Positions 46,762 to 56,092 of a DNA stretch of 64,000 nucleotides are shown here, one piece after another. Source of the DNA: Paenibacillus assamensis DSM 18201 (GTDB lineage: Bacteria > Bacillota > Bacilli > Paenibacillales > Paenibacillaceae); assembly GCF_000422445.1 (NCBI RefSeq), contig NZ_KE383837.1:248001-312000 (forward strand), in the 5' to 3' direction. Each line of letters starts with the position of its first letter. Position 1 is the first letter of the stretch. Below the pieces are notes generated by a model. That model made no database searches, was not told where the DNA came from, and saw nothing but the letters and a program-made list of their open reading frames with translations. Both the position numbers and the translations under genes were made by a program.

Positions 46762-47766
46762 TTATGACCAAGTTAAAACGGTTGACCCCCAAGTCAAACC
46801 ACCACCGAAGCCAACGAGTACAACTGTATCGCCGCGCTTTAAACGACCTTGCTCAACAGCTTCTGCTAACGCAAGTGGAATAGAGGCCGCAGACGTATTT
46901 GCATAGTTCGGAAGATTAACGACACATTTCTCTTCTGGCAGCTTAAGGCGTTCAATTGCAGATTGAATAATACGCATATTCGCTTGATGAGGAATGAACA
47001 AGTCAATATCTTCCTTCGTCTTGCCTGCCTTAGCCAATGCTTGCTCTGCAGCGCTGCCCATAATACGAACGGCAAACTTGAACACTTCTCGACCATTCAT
47101 ATAAATGAAAGGACGCTTCTCTTCCGCAGAATCTACTGCTGTTAGACAGCGTGCACCGCCACCTTCTATTTTAAGCAAGTCCGCACCTGTTCCATCCGCG
47201 CCTAGCTCGAACGACTGAATGCCATACCCTTCTTCTACAGGCCCCAAGACTGCAGCCCCTGCTCCATCACCAAACAAAATACAAGTGTTGCGATCCGTAT
47301 AGTCCGTTATACGAGAAAGTGTTTCTGCACCAATTACCAATACATATTTGTACATGCCCGTAGCAATATAATTAGACGCAGTAGCTAATCCGTAAATAAA
47401 TCCTGCACATGCTGCGGATAAGTCAAATGCAGCTGCATGTTTAGCTCCAAGCCGCTCTTGTACGATACATGCCGTTGATGGGAAAGGCATATCCGGCGTT
47501 ACTGTCGTTACTACGATTAAATCTAGCTGCTCCGCCGTAATTCCCGCTGCGGCGAGCGCTTGAACAGAAGCCTCATATGCCAAATCAGAAGTCATCTGAT
47601 CAGCAGCAGCGATACGTCGCTCTTTCATCCCTGTGCGTGTTACAATCCACTCGTCAGTCGTATCTACCATTTTTTCCAAATCTGCATTGGAAAGAATACG
47701 TTCAGGTACATATTTACCCGTTCCAATAATACCAACCGGACGCAAATTCATAACTCTCACACTCAC
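46762..47766 (-). CDS. fabH: Beta-ketoacyl-ACP synthase III
   Basis: 334 residues. It starts fatty acid synthesis by condensing acyl-CoA with malonyl-ACP. The Cys is in DLSAACAGFIYGL, the His in FIPHQANMRII and the Asn in NYANTSAASIPLAL. The start is uncertain: GTG 47766 overlaps the plsX stop (GTGA), and an ATG at 47751 gives MNLRPVGIIGTGKYVP, closer to related proteins but with only GAGAG too near. In Bacillus subtilis fabHA is next to fabF elsewhere. Confidence 0.93.
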   Translation of the reverse strand: MSVRVMNLRPVGIIGTGKYVPERILSNADLEKMVDTTDEWIVTRTGMKERRIAAADQMTSDLAYEASVQALAAAGITAEQLDLIVVTTVTPDMPFPSTACIVQERLGAKHAAAFDLSAACAGFIYGLATASNYIATGMYKYVLVIGAETLSRITDYTDRNTCILFGDGAGAAVLGPVEEGYGIQSFELGADGTGADLLKIEGGGARCLTAVDSAEEKRPFIYMNGREVFKFAVRIMGSAAEQALAKAGKTKEDIDLFIPHQANMRIIQSAIERLKLPEEKCVVNLPNYANTSAASIPLALAEAVEQGRLKRGDTVVLVGFGGGLTWGSTVLTWS

Positions 47767-48761
47767 TTCCCGCTAGGTTGACGAACAATTTCAGCGGAGA
47801 TTGTCTCCGTTAGATTATGCTGTAATGCTGTACGCGCTTGTCTAATTGCGTTAAATACCGCACGCCCATCAGAGGAGCCGTGGGCTTTGATAACGAGCCC
47901 ATTCAATCCAAGTAATGGAGCACCGCCATGTTCCTTGTAATCCATCGTTTGCTTGAGGCGTTTCAATCCTGGCATGACTAATGCTGCTCCCAGCTTCGTA
48001 AGCCAAGAACGTGTAAATTCCTGCTTCAAGACATTAAATAAAGAACCAGCCGTACCTTCTAAAGTCTTCAACATTACGTTACCAGCGAACCCATCGCATA
48101 CGAGAACATCACATGCGCCTTCCAGCACATCTCGTGATTCTACATTCCCGATAAAATGAATAGGCGCTTGTTCTAACAAAGGGAAAACCGCTTTCGTTAA
48201 TTCATTTCCCTTTTGCGCCTCGCTGCCAACGTTCAACAATCCTACGCGTGGCTTCTTAATGCTGTGTACTTTTTCTCTATATATGCTGCCCATTATTGCG
48301 TATTGTACGAGATGCTCAGGCTTGGCATCCATATTGGCCCCAAGGTCAAGCGCCAACATTCCTTTGCCATCCATCGTTGGTATCATAGGTGCAAGAGCTG
48401 GACGCTCCACCCCTTCCATCCTTCCGACTACCAATAGCCCTGTTGTCATTAAAGCGCCCGTATTGCCCGCTGATATCATGCAGTCCGCTTCACCTTCACG
48501 CACCATTCGTCCTGCCATGACCATCGAAGCACCCTTCTTGCGACGCACTGCGCGCACAGGCTCATCGTCAGCTTCAATACGTTCTTCTGTATGAACAACA
48601 CGGATATTGGAAGGCTGGTTGGATAAATGCGGCTTAATAGCTTGTTCATCTCCAACAAGAATGATTTCTAGTTCACTCCAATTTTTTGCCGCTTCCAACG
48701 CACCTTCTACGATACTGGCTGGTGCACGATCTCCTCCCATTGCATCAATGGCGATTCTCAT
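47763..48761 (-). CDS. plsX: Phosphate acyltransferase PlsX
   Basis: 332 residues from ATG 48761 ([18 protein letters not shown]), 8 bases after AAGGAGG and inside the last codons of fapR. PlsX converts acyl-ACP to acyl phosphate for phospholipid synthesis. '[18 protein letters not shown]' and '[13 protein letters not shown]' are typical. The open frame extends to 48902 but that part is the other frame of fapR. The start overlaps fapR by 17 bases. Confidence 0.97.
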   Translation of the reverse strand: MRIAIDAMGGDRAPASIVEGALEAAKNWSELEIILVGDEQAIKPHLSNQPSNIRVVHTEERIEADDEPVRAVRRKKGASMVMAGRMVREGEADCMISAGNTGALMTTGLLVVGRMEGVERPALAPMIPTMDGKGMLALDLGANMDAKPEHLVQYAIMGSIYREKVHSIKKPRVGLLNVGSEAQKGNELTKAVFPLLEQAPIHFIGNVESRDVLEGACDVLVCDGFAGNVMLKTLEGTAGSLFNVLKQEFTRSWLTKLGAALVMPGLKRLKQTMDYKEHGGAPLLGLNGLVIKAHGSSDGRAVFNAIRQARTALQHNLTETISAEIVRQPSGK

Positions 48762-49353
48762 CTTCATGTCCTCCTTCGCTGACTGTCCCCTCTGATGTAG
48801 AACGGAAAATAATAAAGTGTCCATGGACAACCAAATCATCTCCGACATAACTAAACACTTCAACTTTGGCTTTGTTCCGCTCACCTGATACGGAGCGCAC
48901 ATATGCTTTTGCCACTACTTTCTCACCAAGATGCACTTGCCGAACAAAGCGTATGTCGGCTGTTGCAGTCAAAGCGACTTCTTCGTTGATAACGGCGATG
49001 GCTAATGAGTTCGCCTGCGCGAACAAATGATGTCCACGTGCAACATGATTTCGAGAAAATACATGTTCTTGCTTGATCTCGAAAATAGAAATACCGCTGC
49101 GATCAAGCTGCAAATCAATAACTTCCCCGATAACCTCGTCAATTGGTAGTGACCGAACCTGATCATACGTTTGTTCCGCCATCACTTTCAATCTTTCTCT
49201 AAGTTCTGGTATGCCTAATTCCATTCGATCAAGCCGTATCGTCTGAATGCTGACTCGCAGCTTGCGTGTTAGCTCCTGATCTGTAACGAATGGGTTCTCT
49301 TCTATAATACCGGCCAATTGCCGTTGTCTCTCGCGCTTAGGTAGCTTTTCGAT
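48745..49353 (-). CDS. fapR: Fatty acid and phospholipid regulator FapR, apparent ATC start
   Basis: FapR represses fatty acid and phospholipid genes and is released by malonyl-CoA. The first usual start, TTG 49317, begins [13 protein letters not shown] and would cut off the conserved KRERQRQL stretch. The frame is open upstream to a TAA at about 49359, and the only codon correctly spaced (8 bases) from AAAGGTGG is ATC 49351-49353, giving (M)[18 protein letters not shown]. The rest matches the family: [19 protein letters not shown] and the hot-dog domain [20 protein letters not shown]. 202 residues if ATC is used. First gene of the fap-fab operon. Confidence 0.92.
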   Translation of the reverse strand: MEKLPKRERQRQLAGIIEENPFVTDQELTRKLRVSIQTIRLDRMELGIPELRERLKVMAEQTYDQVRSLPIDEVIGEVIDLQLDRSGISIFEIKQEHVFSRNHVARGHHLFAQANSLAIAVINEEVALTATADIRFVRQVHLGEKVVAKAYVRSVSGERNKAKVEVFSYVGDDLVVHGHFIIFRSTSEGTVSEGGHEDENRH

Positions 49354-49472
49354 GTGTTACACCACCTTTAACCACTATGAGTAACATGCTGCTTATCCGT
49401 TCTGGTTAACCTGCTCTATTCCATCCAATCATAAGCGGAATGATCGCATTCACTTATGAGGTTTAGGCTCGT

Positions 49473-49491
49473 ATTAGAACCAGGTACTAAT
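49473..49491 (-). promoter_or_regulatory. FapR operator
   Basis: The sequence ATTAGAACCAGGTACTAAT is nearly palindromic and fits the published FapR consensus (ATTAGTACCTNNTNCTAAT in its usual form). It lies directly after the predicted -10 box, about 120 bases before fapR. Its position argues for autoregulation. Confidence 0.85.
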
Positions 49492-49494
49492 TGT

Positions 49495-49523
49495 AGTATA
49501 TATAATATTTTCACTTCTGAAAA
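49495..49523 (-). promoter_or_regulatory. Promoter of the fapR operon
   Basis: TTTTCA, 17 bases, TATACT on the minus strand. It lies immediately upstream of the FapR operator. A second frame TTGTGC with 17 bases ends in a poor -10, so I favour the first. Confidence 0.5.
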
Positions 49524-49563
49524 GCACAAGTTCTCATTTGGATGAAAATGGAACCGATGACGC

Positions 49564-49604
49564 ATAAAAAAAGTAGCATTCCACCAAATGATGAAATGCT
49601 ACAT
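49564..49604 (-). terminator. Terminator after rpmF
   Basis: GTAGCATT (49573-49580) pairs with AATGCTAC (49595-49602), followed by TTTTTTT on the minus strand. It separates yceD-rpmF from the fapR operon. Confidence 0.85.
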
Positions 49605-49660
49605 TTCCCGTATTTAGAGACTTCATTCACGAATGTAAACATCAGTCGCTAGTTATACGA

Positions 49661-49834
49661 TTATTGTTTGATGATCTCTCTTGTTTTGTATGTTCCGCAC
49701 ACTTTACATACATGGTGGCCCAATTTCAACTCACCACATTGATCACACTTAACCATGCCCGGTACGGACAGTTTGAAGTGCGTACGGCGCTTATCACGAC
49801 GTGTTTTAGAAGTTCTTCTCTGAGGTACTGCCAT
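49661..49834 (-). CDS. rpmF: 50S ribosomal protein L32
   Basis: 57 residues, starting [20 protein letters not shown] after an AGGAGG-type site (AAGGAGGTG). Two CxxC pairs (CDQC and CKVC) form the zinc-binding site of the zinc-containing version of L32. It follows yceD, the common arrangement, and precedes fapR as in other Firmicutes. Confidence 0.98.
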   Translation of the reverse strand: MAVPQRRTSKTRRDKRRTHFKLSVPGMVKCDQCGELKLGHHVCKVCGTYKTREIIKQ

Positions 49835-49886
49835 GTTTACACCTCCTTACCCAAATTACATCTTGCAAAACTCGGTTGTTAGTTCT

Positions 49887-50399
49887 TTAGTTCTTAAAGA
49901 AATCTTTCAACCCTGCTAGTCTCGGATCAATTCGTTCATTGGAACATCCACAGTCCTTATCATTGCGATTCGTACCACAAGTTGGGCAAAGCCCCTCGCA
50001 GTCTTCACGGCATAAGGTTGTAAATGGCAAATGAACAAACACCGCTTCCTCCACATATGGAATCAGATTAACGCGTTCATCCGTCACGTATATGACATCA
50101 TCTTCGTCATCTGCTGGAAGATCAGTAGTAGAGTCCGTCAGCTTAAAATGCTCATGAAACGGAATGACAACTGTCTCAGTGTGAGGCGTTAAGCAACGTG
50201 AACAGTTAACGTCCAACGTTGTTGTCAATTTCCCTGTAACGCCAACTAGGTCGTCGTCTTCCGCAGCCGCTGTTAAGTCGACGTTAACGGGTGCAATACG
50301 GCGAATATCGCTACGGTTGAACATAGGATCTTCTATCTCAAACGTTTCTCGTATGTGCGCCTGTTGACCATTGATCGCGTCCCGTAAAGAAAATTTCAT
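49887..50399 (-). CDS. YceD/DUF177 family protein
   Basis: 170 residues from ATG 50399 (MKFSLRDAINGQQAHIRETF), after GGGGTG. It has CSRC at about residue 62 and a C-terminal pattern CREDCEGLCPTCGTNRND followed by CGC, as in the family encoded next to rpmF. In Gram-negatives and plants it acts in 23S rRNA accumulation. Its exact role in Bacillales is unknown. Co-transcribed with rpmF. Confidence 0.93.
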   Translation of the reverse strand: MKFSLRDAINGQQAHIRETFEIEDPMFNRSDIRRIAPVNVDLTAAAEDDDLVGVTGKLTTTLDVNCSRCLTPHTETVVIPFHEHFKLTDSTTDLPADDEDDVIYVTDERVNLIPYVEEAVFVHLPFTTLCREDCEGLCPTCGTNRNDKDCGCSNERIDPRLAGLKDFFKN

Positions 50400-50425
50400 G
50401 TTATCACCCCAAACAAACAAAATTA

Positions 50426-50455
50426 ATTATAGCGATTTTTCTCATGCTTTGTCAA
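50426..50455 (-). promoter_or_regulatory. Sigma-A promoter of yceD-rpmF
   Basis: A perfect TTGACA and a perfect TATAAT separated by 18 bases on the minus strand, 27 bases before the yceD start. The strongest promoter in the window by eye. Confidence 0.88.
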
Positions 50456-50662
50456 CCAATTATGTTTGACAGTTTACGAGATTGCGTATGGTGACTTCCT
50501 TCGTCTCCCTGCCGGCAGCTATCTAGTCGATTGCACCGTTCCTCTCGTTGTGAGCGACTAGGACATCGATGCTTGTCCATGATATGATTATGCCATCACT
50601 TGCTTAGGAACGATAATGAGAAAATTATACATCCTTATCGGAAGGAAAGGAATATTAAAAAT

Positions 50663-51925
50663 ATGCAAACGGTTGGTCTCATCGTTGAATACAATCCGAT
50701 GCACAATGGACATTTGTATCATCTCCAACAATCGAAACAAATAGCCGATGCCGATGCAGTTGTTGCTGTTATGAGCGGCCACTTCCTTCAGCGTGGCGAG
50801 CCTGCTCTGTTAGATAAATGGGCGCGAGCCGATATGGCGCTCGCGAACGGGGTTGACCTTGTGCTGGAGCTGCCGACCGCTTATGCGGTTCAGCCAGCAG
50901 AATGGTTCGCCCACGGAGCAGTGGCGACGCTTGCCGCCACTGGTGTCGTGGACGCCTTTTGCTTCGGCAGCGAGCTGGGCGAGCTAGAGCCGCTTGCTCG
51001 TGCCGCGCAGCGACTGACGCGGGAAGATTCCGCGTTCGCTGCAAGGCTGCGCTCTGCATTGAAGCAGGGCGTCAGCTACCCTGCTGCATATGCACAGGCG
51101 GCAGCAGCAGAGACGGCTGCCGCAGGCGGCGATGCTGCTGCCGACGCAAGTTGGCTGGCTGAGCCGAACAATTCGCTCGGCCTCCATTATATGATGGCTT
51201 CAGAGCGGCTCACGTCCGCGATGAAGCCTTACACGATTCGACGAGTCTCAGCAGGTTATCACGACACAATCGCCCATTCAGACACGATTGCAAGCGCCAC
51301 AGCGGTAAGACGCCTCATTCATCACGAGTCTGCGCAGTCAGCTGAGCCATATTTGCCATCTGTATCACAGAATATAATCAACCAATGGGCAGCAGCAGGC
51401 AAGCAATTTGGCCATTGGGAGTCATATGCCGTGGCTTTGTTCTATCGTCTATCTACTGCTTCTCCAGAAGCGCTGCATAGCATACTCGAAGTTACAGAAG
51501 GCTTGGAACATCGACTGTTACACACACTACCACAACTAACAGAATGGCGTGTTCAACCGTTGCTTGAAGCATTAAAGACCAAACGCTATACACTTACGAA
51601 GCTCCAGCGCATGCTTACACACATTTTGCTCGACCATACGAAAGACGACTTTGGTCCTGAAGCATTGCAGCGAGGCCCACATTACATTCGTGTCCTCGGA
51701 TTCAGTGAAAAAGGGCAGATACTGCTGAAAAAAATGAAAAAGTCAGCTTCCTTACCTATTGTACAAACCGTAACGAGAGAGAATAGCATGCTCGGAGGAA
51801 CTGCTGGCCTAGCCGCGGATATTCGTGCAACCGCTGTCTATGCAGCTGGCATTTCCCGTGTACACGGACGAACTGCTTATCGCGACTTTTACGAGCCGCC
51901 AAGACAATCCCGTCCGAGCAATTAA
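50663..51925 (+). CDS. tmcAL: tRNA(Met) cytidine acetate ligase TmcAL (YlbM)
   Basis: 420 residues from ATG 50663 (MQTVGLIVEYNPMHNGHLYH). TmcAL makes N4-acetylcytidine at the wobble position of elongator tRNA-Met using acetate and ATP. The HxGH nucleotidyltransferase motif (HNGH) is at about residues 14-17, and 'VVAVMSGHFLQRGEPALLDKWARA' (quoted part 'AVMSGHFLQRGEPALLDKWA') is invariant in the family. An Ala-rich stretch at about 120-165 has GC-rich codons. It is divergent to yceD. Confidence 0.95.
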   Translation: MQTVGLIVEYNPMHNGHLYHLQQSKQIADADAVVAVMSGHFLQRGEPALLDKWARADMALANGVDLVLELPTAYAVQPAEWFAHGAVATLAATGVVDAFCFGSELGELEPLARAAQRLTREDSAFAARLRSALKQGVSYPAAYAQAAAAETAAAGGDAAADASWLAEPNNSLGLHYMMASERLTSAMKPYTIRRVSAGYHDTIAHSDTIASATAVRRLIHHESAQSAEPYLPSVSQNIINQWAAAGKQFGHWESYAVALFYRLSTASPEALHSILEVTEGLEHRLLHTLPQLTEWRVQPLLEALKTKRYTLTKLQRMLTHILLDHTKDDFGPEALQRGPHYIRVLGFSEKGQILLKKMKKSASLPIVQTVTRENSMLGGTAGLAADIRATAVYAAGISRVHGRTAYRDFYEPPRQSRPSN

Positions 51926-52034
51926 CCACCTGACTGAACGGAGTCGGAAATAGTAACAATTAAGACCGTTCTAACTGCAACATCCATCTATTAAGCGTAT
52001 CAGTCACATCAGGCTTTCCTTTCATCTTTACAAT

Positions 52035-52104
52035 CAAAAAACAAGCATCTAGTTGCCCACATCGTATGGGGACTGACCCCATGGGACTCAGATGCTTGTT
52101 TTTG
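52035..52104. terminator. Bidirectional terminator between tmcAL and ylbL
   Basis: CAAAAAACAAGCATCT (52035-52050) faces AGATGCTTGTTTTTG (52090-52104) with a nested ATGGGG/CCCCAT stem and A/T runs on both sides. Confidence 0.85.
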
Positions 52105-52129
52105 ATTTTGATTTAGAAAAGATCACGAT

Positions 52130-53215
52130 TTATTTAGGCATATCCGGCTTAACAGCCTTCACTTCCAACTGCTCAATCGCTGTTAATGCATCTTGCAGCG
52201 TACGTACAGACACTAGCTTCATCTTCGTGTCCATCGTATCTACTTTTGCCTTAGCTTCCTCATAGTTTCCTTCTGGCACAAGGAATAAACTGGCTCCTTC
52301 TTGATGGGCAGCCACCACTTTATGCTGTACACCGCCTATCATACCTACCTTGCCCTCTGGTGTAATTTCACCAGTACCGGCAATCAGATGGCCGCGTGAT
52401 AGATCTCCCGGCGTCAAGCGGTTAATTAACTCCAAGGTGAACATAAGGCCTGCTGAAGGCCCACCGATATCACTTTCATGGAACGTAATCTTATCCTTTG
52501 GATTACGAGGTACAATGTCTACTTTTTCACCAAACGTCGTGCCAAATCCAACTACTGTATTTTCCGCTTGCTTATATGGCTTATAGCGTACCAACTTAGC
52601 TTTAACATCTTGCTTCTTGCCTTCGCGTTCAATTTGAACCGTAAGCGTCTGACCTTCCTTATACTTCGCAATAATCGTTTTTACCTCTTTGACGGTATTG
52701 ACCTTCTGCCCTTCTATACTCAACAGGCGATCTTGCGTCTTAAATTCATTACTCGATACATTAGGCAAATTGTAGATCACATACAGACCTGTATTGACCT
52801 TGTCGTACGGAACGTTTGCCGCATGATATGCAGCTAATATCGCATTGCTCTGAGAACCGCTCATGCTAAATACAAGCTCGGTTTCATACTCTGCCTCTGA
52901 ACGACCTTGCAGCGCATCCTGCTTCTTCCCGAATTGGGCATCTGAATTGAAGGAGTGCCAGACAATGAGTCCCATATTGGCATACGTTCTGCGAACGGTA
53001 GTCAGCATGAATGCACCTTGCTCTGTATCATCTCCACCCTTTACGTCAACGAGCGGCTTAATCGATTCTGCACTTCCCGGTGTATAAATCACATAAGGGG
53101 TTGGCATATACACTAAAAAATACACCAGTGCTACTATAGCGATTAGCCATCGCCAGGAAAAATGCCACCCACCATAGCGCTGTTGCTTCGCAAACTGCTC
53201 ATCATTCTCATTCAT
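52130..53215 (-). CDS. YlbL/SepM-like PDZ and Lon-type membrane protease
   Basis: 361 residues from ATG 53215 (MNENDEQFAKQQRYGGWHF), after GGAAGGTG. One N-terminal membrane segment (about 20-40), a PDZ domain (about 135-220, including 'RLLSIEGQKVNTVKEVKTII') and a Lon-like protease domain whose Ser is in DIGGPSAGLMF and Lys in GVQHKVVAAHQEGA. Such proteases act in surface proteolysis; YlbL has been linked to DNA damage checkpoint recovery in Bacillus subtilis. Confidence 0.93.
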   Translation of the reverse strand: MNENDEQFAKQQRYGGWHFSWRWLIAIVALVYFLVYMPTPYVIYTPGSAESIKPLVDVKGGDDTEQGAFMLTTVRRTYANMGLIVWHSFNSDAQFGKKQDALQGRSEAEYETELVFSMSGSQSNAILAAYHAANVPYDKVNTGLYVIYNLPNVSSNEFKTQDRLLSIEGQKVNTVKEVKTIIAKYKEGQTLTVQIEREGKKQDVKAKLVRYKPYKQAENTVVGFGTTFGEKVDIVPRNPKDKITFHESDIGGPSAGLMFTLELINRLTPGDLSRGHLIAGTGEITPEGKVGMIGGVQHKVVAAHQEGASLFLVPEGNYEEAKAKVDTMDTKMKLVSVRTLQDALTAIEQLEVKAVKPDMPK

Positions 53216-53334
53216 TAGACTCACCTTCCTTCTGTATGGTCTAAAGCCCGTCCATTTCACGTACATATGAAAATATATGCAGCTGCGTACAGACTTACGT
53301 CTTGCCTTTAATCTTTAACAAAGAGGTGAATTCA

Positions 53335-54744
53335 ATGCGGTCCGTCCGTTTACTCCGCTCTTCTCCTTTTCAACACCCGTTGTACACGCTCTTTGTCGGA
53401 GCCTCGGTCGTACTGCTTGTCGTTAGTATCATGCTGTACCCAACAGCAGCTTTTCAAGCCTCACTGCAAGGACTGCAAGTCTGGTGGACCATTATATTTC
53501 CAGCCCTGCTTCCATTTCTCGTCTTGTCTCATCTACTGTCAGCATTAGGCTGGGTTCATGCGTTAGGTGTTGTGCTCGAACCCATTATGCGGCTGTTGAT
53601 TCGTGTTCCCGGGGTCGGAGGATGGGCATGGGCTCTAGGATGGACAGCAGGATATCCAGCTGGAGCTGAAGTCATTGCCAACCTGCGTCAACAACAGAGT
53701 GTTAGCCGCAGGGAAGGCGAGCGACTGCTCGCTCTTGCACATGTGAGTAATCCTGTCTTCCTCGTCGCTGTCGTAGGTGTAGGCTTTATGAAACAGGCCG
53801 ATGTTGGACTATTACTTGCTTGCATACATTGGATAACGGCATTGCTAACAGCTGTCTTCCTTCGCATCGTTGATGGACGAAACAAAGTTTACACCATAAC
53901 TAGTTTCAAATGTGTATCTCGTTCAACAACAGTAGAAGCGGATCAACATTCTACATCTGAACGTACGGCTGCTCCATCACCTAAACAATCTTTTCCACAA
54001 CGAATCTTTAATAGTATGGAACAAGCCCGCCAAATGGATGGCAGGCCCATTGGCAGGCTGCTTGGCGAAGCAGTCTCATCAGCTGTCCAGACATTAATGA
54101 TGATTGGCGGCTATATGATGATGTTCTCAGTCCTTATTCAAGTCGCCCGTCTTGCTCTCCCATCTACACTGGGCAATTTGCTTATGAATGGGCTGCTAGA
54201 AGTCAACCTTGGAGCATTCACGATTAGCTCAACTTCTTTTAGCTCCCCAGAGTTCCAAGCCGCCCTTGTCAGCGCTGTATTAGCATGGAGTGGTATTAGC
54301 TCACACCTGCAAGTCCACAGCTTAATCAAGCAAACGGACTTGCGTTACTGGCGCTTCTTTGCCGCTAGACTGCTTCACGCGCTGCTCGCATTCATCTGTA
54401 CGTATGTATGCTGGAAACCGCTGCTTGCACTGTTTCGAAGCACAGCTGCCGTTGCTCCCGTATGGGCAGATGCTGCATCTGTTCTACCATCTGGAATCGG
54501 TATCACAGCTCACAGTCATCAATCATCCGTGACTCTATTTCAATCCTTCTTTGAAGGAAATATCGAATCTCTTTGGATCATGATTTGGAACAGTATAAAC
54601 GGAATGATCGGAGCAGAACAATATCTTTCATTCCTTTATGTATGGCTTCAGCCATTTGTACTGCTGCTCTTTGCAGGTGCGGGCTTGCTCATACTGACCG
54701 CACTCAGCTGCTGGATATATATAACGGTACCAAAGAAACAATAA
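53335..54744 (+). CDS. ylbJ: Sporulation membrane protein YlbJ (SpoVV)
   Basis: 469 residues from ATG 53335, after GAGGTG. About nine to ten membrane segments, with 'VWWTIIFPALLPFLVLSHLL' and 'AGYPAGAEVIANLRQQ' typical of the family, and the nucleoside-transporter gate-like segments (GGYMMMFSVLIQVARLAL). In Bacillus subtilis SpoVV moves dipicolinic acid across the outer forespore membrane. A hydrophilic, Ser/Thr-rich insert (about 190-235) separates the halves. Presence implies sporulation. It is convergent with coaD. Confidence 0.92.
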   Translation: MRSVRLLRSSPFQHPLYTLFVGASVVLLVVSIMLYPTAAFQASLQGLQVWWTIIFPALLPFLVLSHLLSALGWVHALGVVLEPIMRLLIRVPGVGGWAWALGWTAGYPAGAEVIANLRQQQSVSRREGERLLALAHVSNPVFLVAVVGVGFMKQADVGLLLACIHWITALLTAVFLRIVDGRNKVYTITSFKCVSRSTTVEADQHSTSERTAAPSPKQSFPQRIFNSMEQARQMDGRPIGRLLGEAVSSAVQTLMMIGGYMMMFSVLIQVARLALPSTLGNLLMNGLLEVNLGAFTISSTSFSSPEFQAALVSAVLAWSGISSHLQVHSLIKQTDLRYWRFFAARLLHALLAFICTYVCWKPLLALFRSTAAVAPVWADAASVLPSGIGITAHSHQSSVTLFQSFFEGNIESLWIMIWNSINGMIGAEQYLSFLYVWLQPFVLLLFAGAGLLILTALSCWIYITVPKKQ

Positions 54745-54780
54745 CATTCGGGTAATTTGCGTCAATTCAATATTATAAAA

Positions 54781-55284
54781 TTAGTTCATGTCACTGTATT
54801 TGCGACGAAGAGCTTGTTCCACGTCTGGTGTTACGAACTCCCCTACCGCACCGCCAAATCGCGCAATCTCTTTGACCATGCTGGAGCTCAAATACGAATA
54901 TTTAGGATTGGTCATCATAAATATCGTTTCGATGCGGTCATTCAGCTTCTGGTTCGTACTCGCCAATTGCATTTCATATTCAAAATCGGTAACTGTACGA
55001 ATACCGCGCACAATAACGTGCGCTTCTTTTTTATCCATATAATTAACGAGCAAATCTCGGAATCCATCGACCTCTACATTTGGAATGTCAGCGGTTGCTG
55101 TTCGCAGAAGTTCTTTTTTCTCTTCTACTGTAAAAAGTGGATTTTTGCTCAAATTGTTGAGTACGGCAACGATTACTTTATCAAATTGCTTCGCCGAACG
55201 GCGAATGATATCAATATGTCCTAATGTGACAGGATCAAAGCTGCCTGGATAAACAGCTATTCGTTGTTTGCATTCGTTCGTCAT
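54781..55284 (-). CDS. coaD: Phosphopantetheine adenylyltransferase
   Basis: 167 residues from ATG 55284, after GGAG at 8 bases. CoaD makes dephospho-CoA from phosphopantetheine and ATP. The nucleotidyltransferase motif is [18 protein letters not shown] with the TxGH signature, and the C-terminal [15 protein letters not shown] is the ISSTxxR-like motif. It follows rsmD with a small gap, as in Bacillus (ylbH-ylbI). Confidence 0.97.
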   Translation of the reverse strand: MTNECKQRIAVYPGSFDPVTLGHIDIIRRSAKQFDKVIVAVLNNLSKNPLFTVEEKKELLRTATADIPNVEVDGFRDLLVNYMDKKEAHVIVRGIRTVTDFEYEMQLASTNQKLNDRIETIFMMTNPKYSYLSSSMVKEIARFGGAVGEFVTPDVEQALRRKYSDMN

Positions 55285-55301
55285 GATGGTAACTCCTCTC
55301 C

Positions 55302-55871
55302 TCAATCCTCTAGCTCATCCTGTTTCTTTGTATATAAAGATAAAGCAATTTCACCATACTTTGCATTTCTGAAGCAGGCCATGGCTCCAATGTGTTCAGG
55401 ATACGTGTAGTTGGAATCATGCTCGATCACAACAATGGCTTGCTCACTCAACATCTCTTGCTCCAACATCGTTGTCAGCAGCATATCTGCATCTGTCATG
55501 CGATAAGGAGGATCCATAAATACGAGATCAAACTTCATATCCCGCTTCGCCAGCGCTTTAAGGGCACGTTTCGCATCATTGCGGAAAATTTCTGCTTTCT
55601 CAGCTACTCGTGCAACGTTCACATTATGTTTGATCGTCTCGATCGCTTTCGGATCCATATCAATAAATACAGCGTGGTCTACACCCCGACTAAGTGCCTC
55701 AATTCCAAGCCCACCCGTACCTGCAAACAAGTCAAGCGCTGTACCGCCATCAAAATAGGGCCCTATCATACTAAATAATGCTTCTTTTACTTTATCCGTC
55801 GTCGGGCGTGTGTTCATGCCCGGCACCGCTTTCAACGAACGACCTCTTGCCGTCCCTGAAATGACTCTCAT
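55302..55871 (-). CDS. rsmD: 16S rRNA (guanine966-N2)-methyltransferase RsmD
   Basis: 189 residues. It starts [18 protein letters not shown] after AAGGTG; the SAM-binding motif is [19 protein letters not shown] and the catalytic motif DPPY is in [12 protein letters not shown]. It methylates G966 in the 30S subunit. The stop lies 18 bases before the coaD start. Confidence 0.96.
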   Translation of the reverse strand: MRVISGTARGRSLKAVPGMNTRPTTDKVKEALFSMIGPYFDGGTALDLFAGTGGLGIEALSRGVDHAVFIDMDPKAIETIKHNVNVARVAEKAEIFRNDAKRALKALAKRDMKFDLVFMDPPYRMTDADMLLTTMLEQEMLSEQAIVVIEHDSNYTYPEHIGAMACFRNAKYGEIALSLYTKKQDELED

Positions 55872-56021
55872 CTTATCACCTTGCCTGTACGTTTATCATG
55901 TATTATCACTTCGTTGCATCGCGAAATAGGAGTTTATCCTCCAGTATTCGACGTTAATCGTAACATATTCAATGATAGAGTGAAAGAAGTGCCGCCGGTT
56001 CAACATTCCCCTTTCATACAA

Positions 56022-56054
56022 CAAAGTACCTTCTCCTGAGGAAAAGGTACTTTG
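56022..56054 (-). terminator. Terminator-like hairpin after the oxidoreductase gene
   Basis: CAAAGTACCTT (56022-56032) pairs with AAGGTACTTTG (56044-56054). Followed by TTGTTG on the minus strand, so the run is weak. Confidence 0.55.
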
Positions 56055-56092
56055 ATAAACTTCAGCATTCACTTCATATATAACCACTTGAA

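Noticed and set aside
54757-55224. 155-codon plus-strand frame after ylbJ
   Set aside because: Runs across coaD on the other strand, and its composition (Phe, His, Asn) is that of a shadow frame.
55896-56087. 63-codon minus-strand frame
   Set aside because: Contains the CAAAGTACCTT hairpin and has no ribosome binding site; not credible as a gene.
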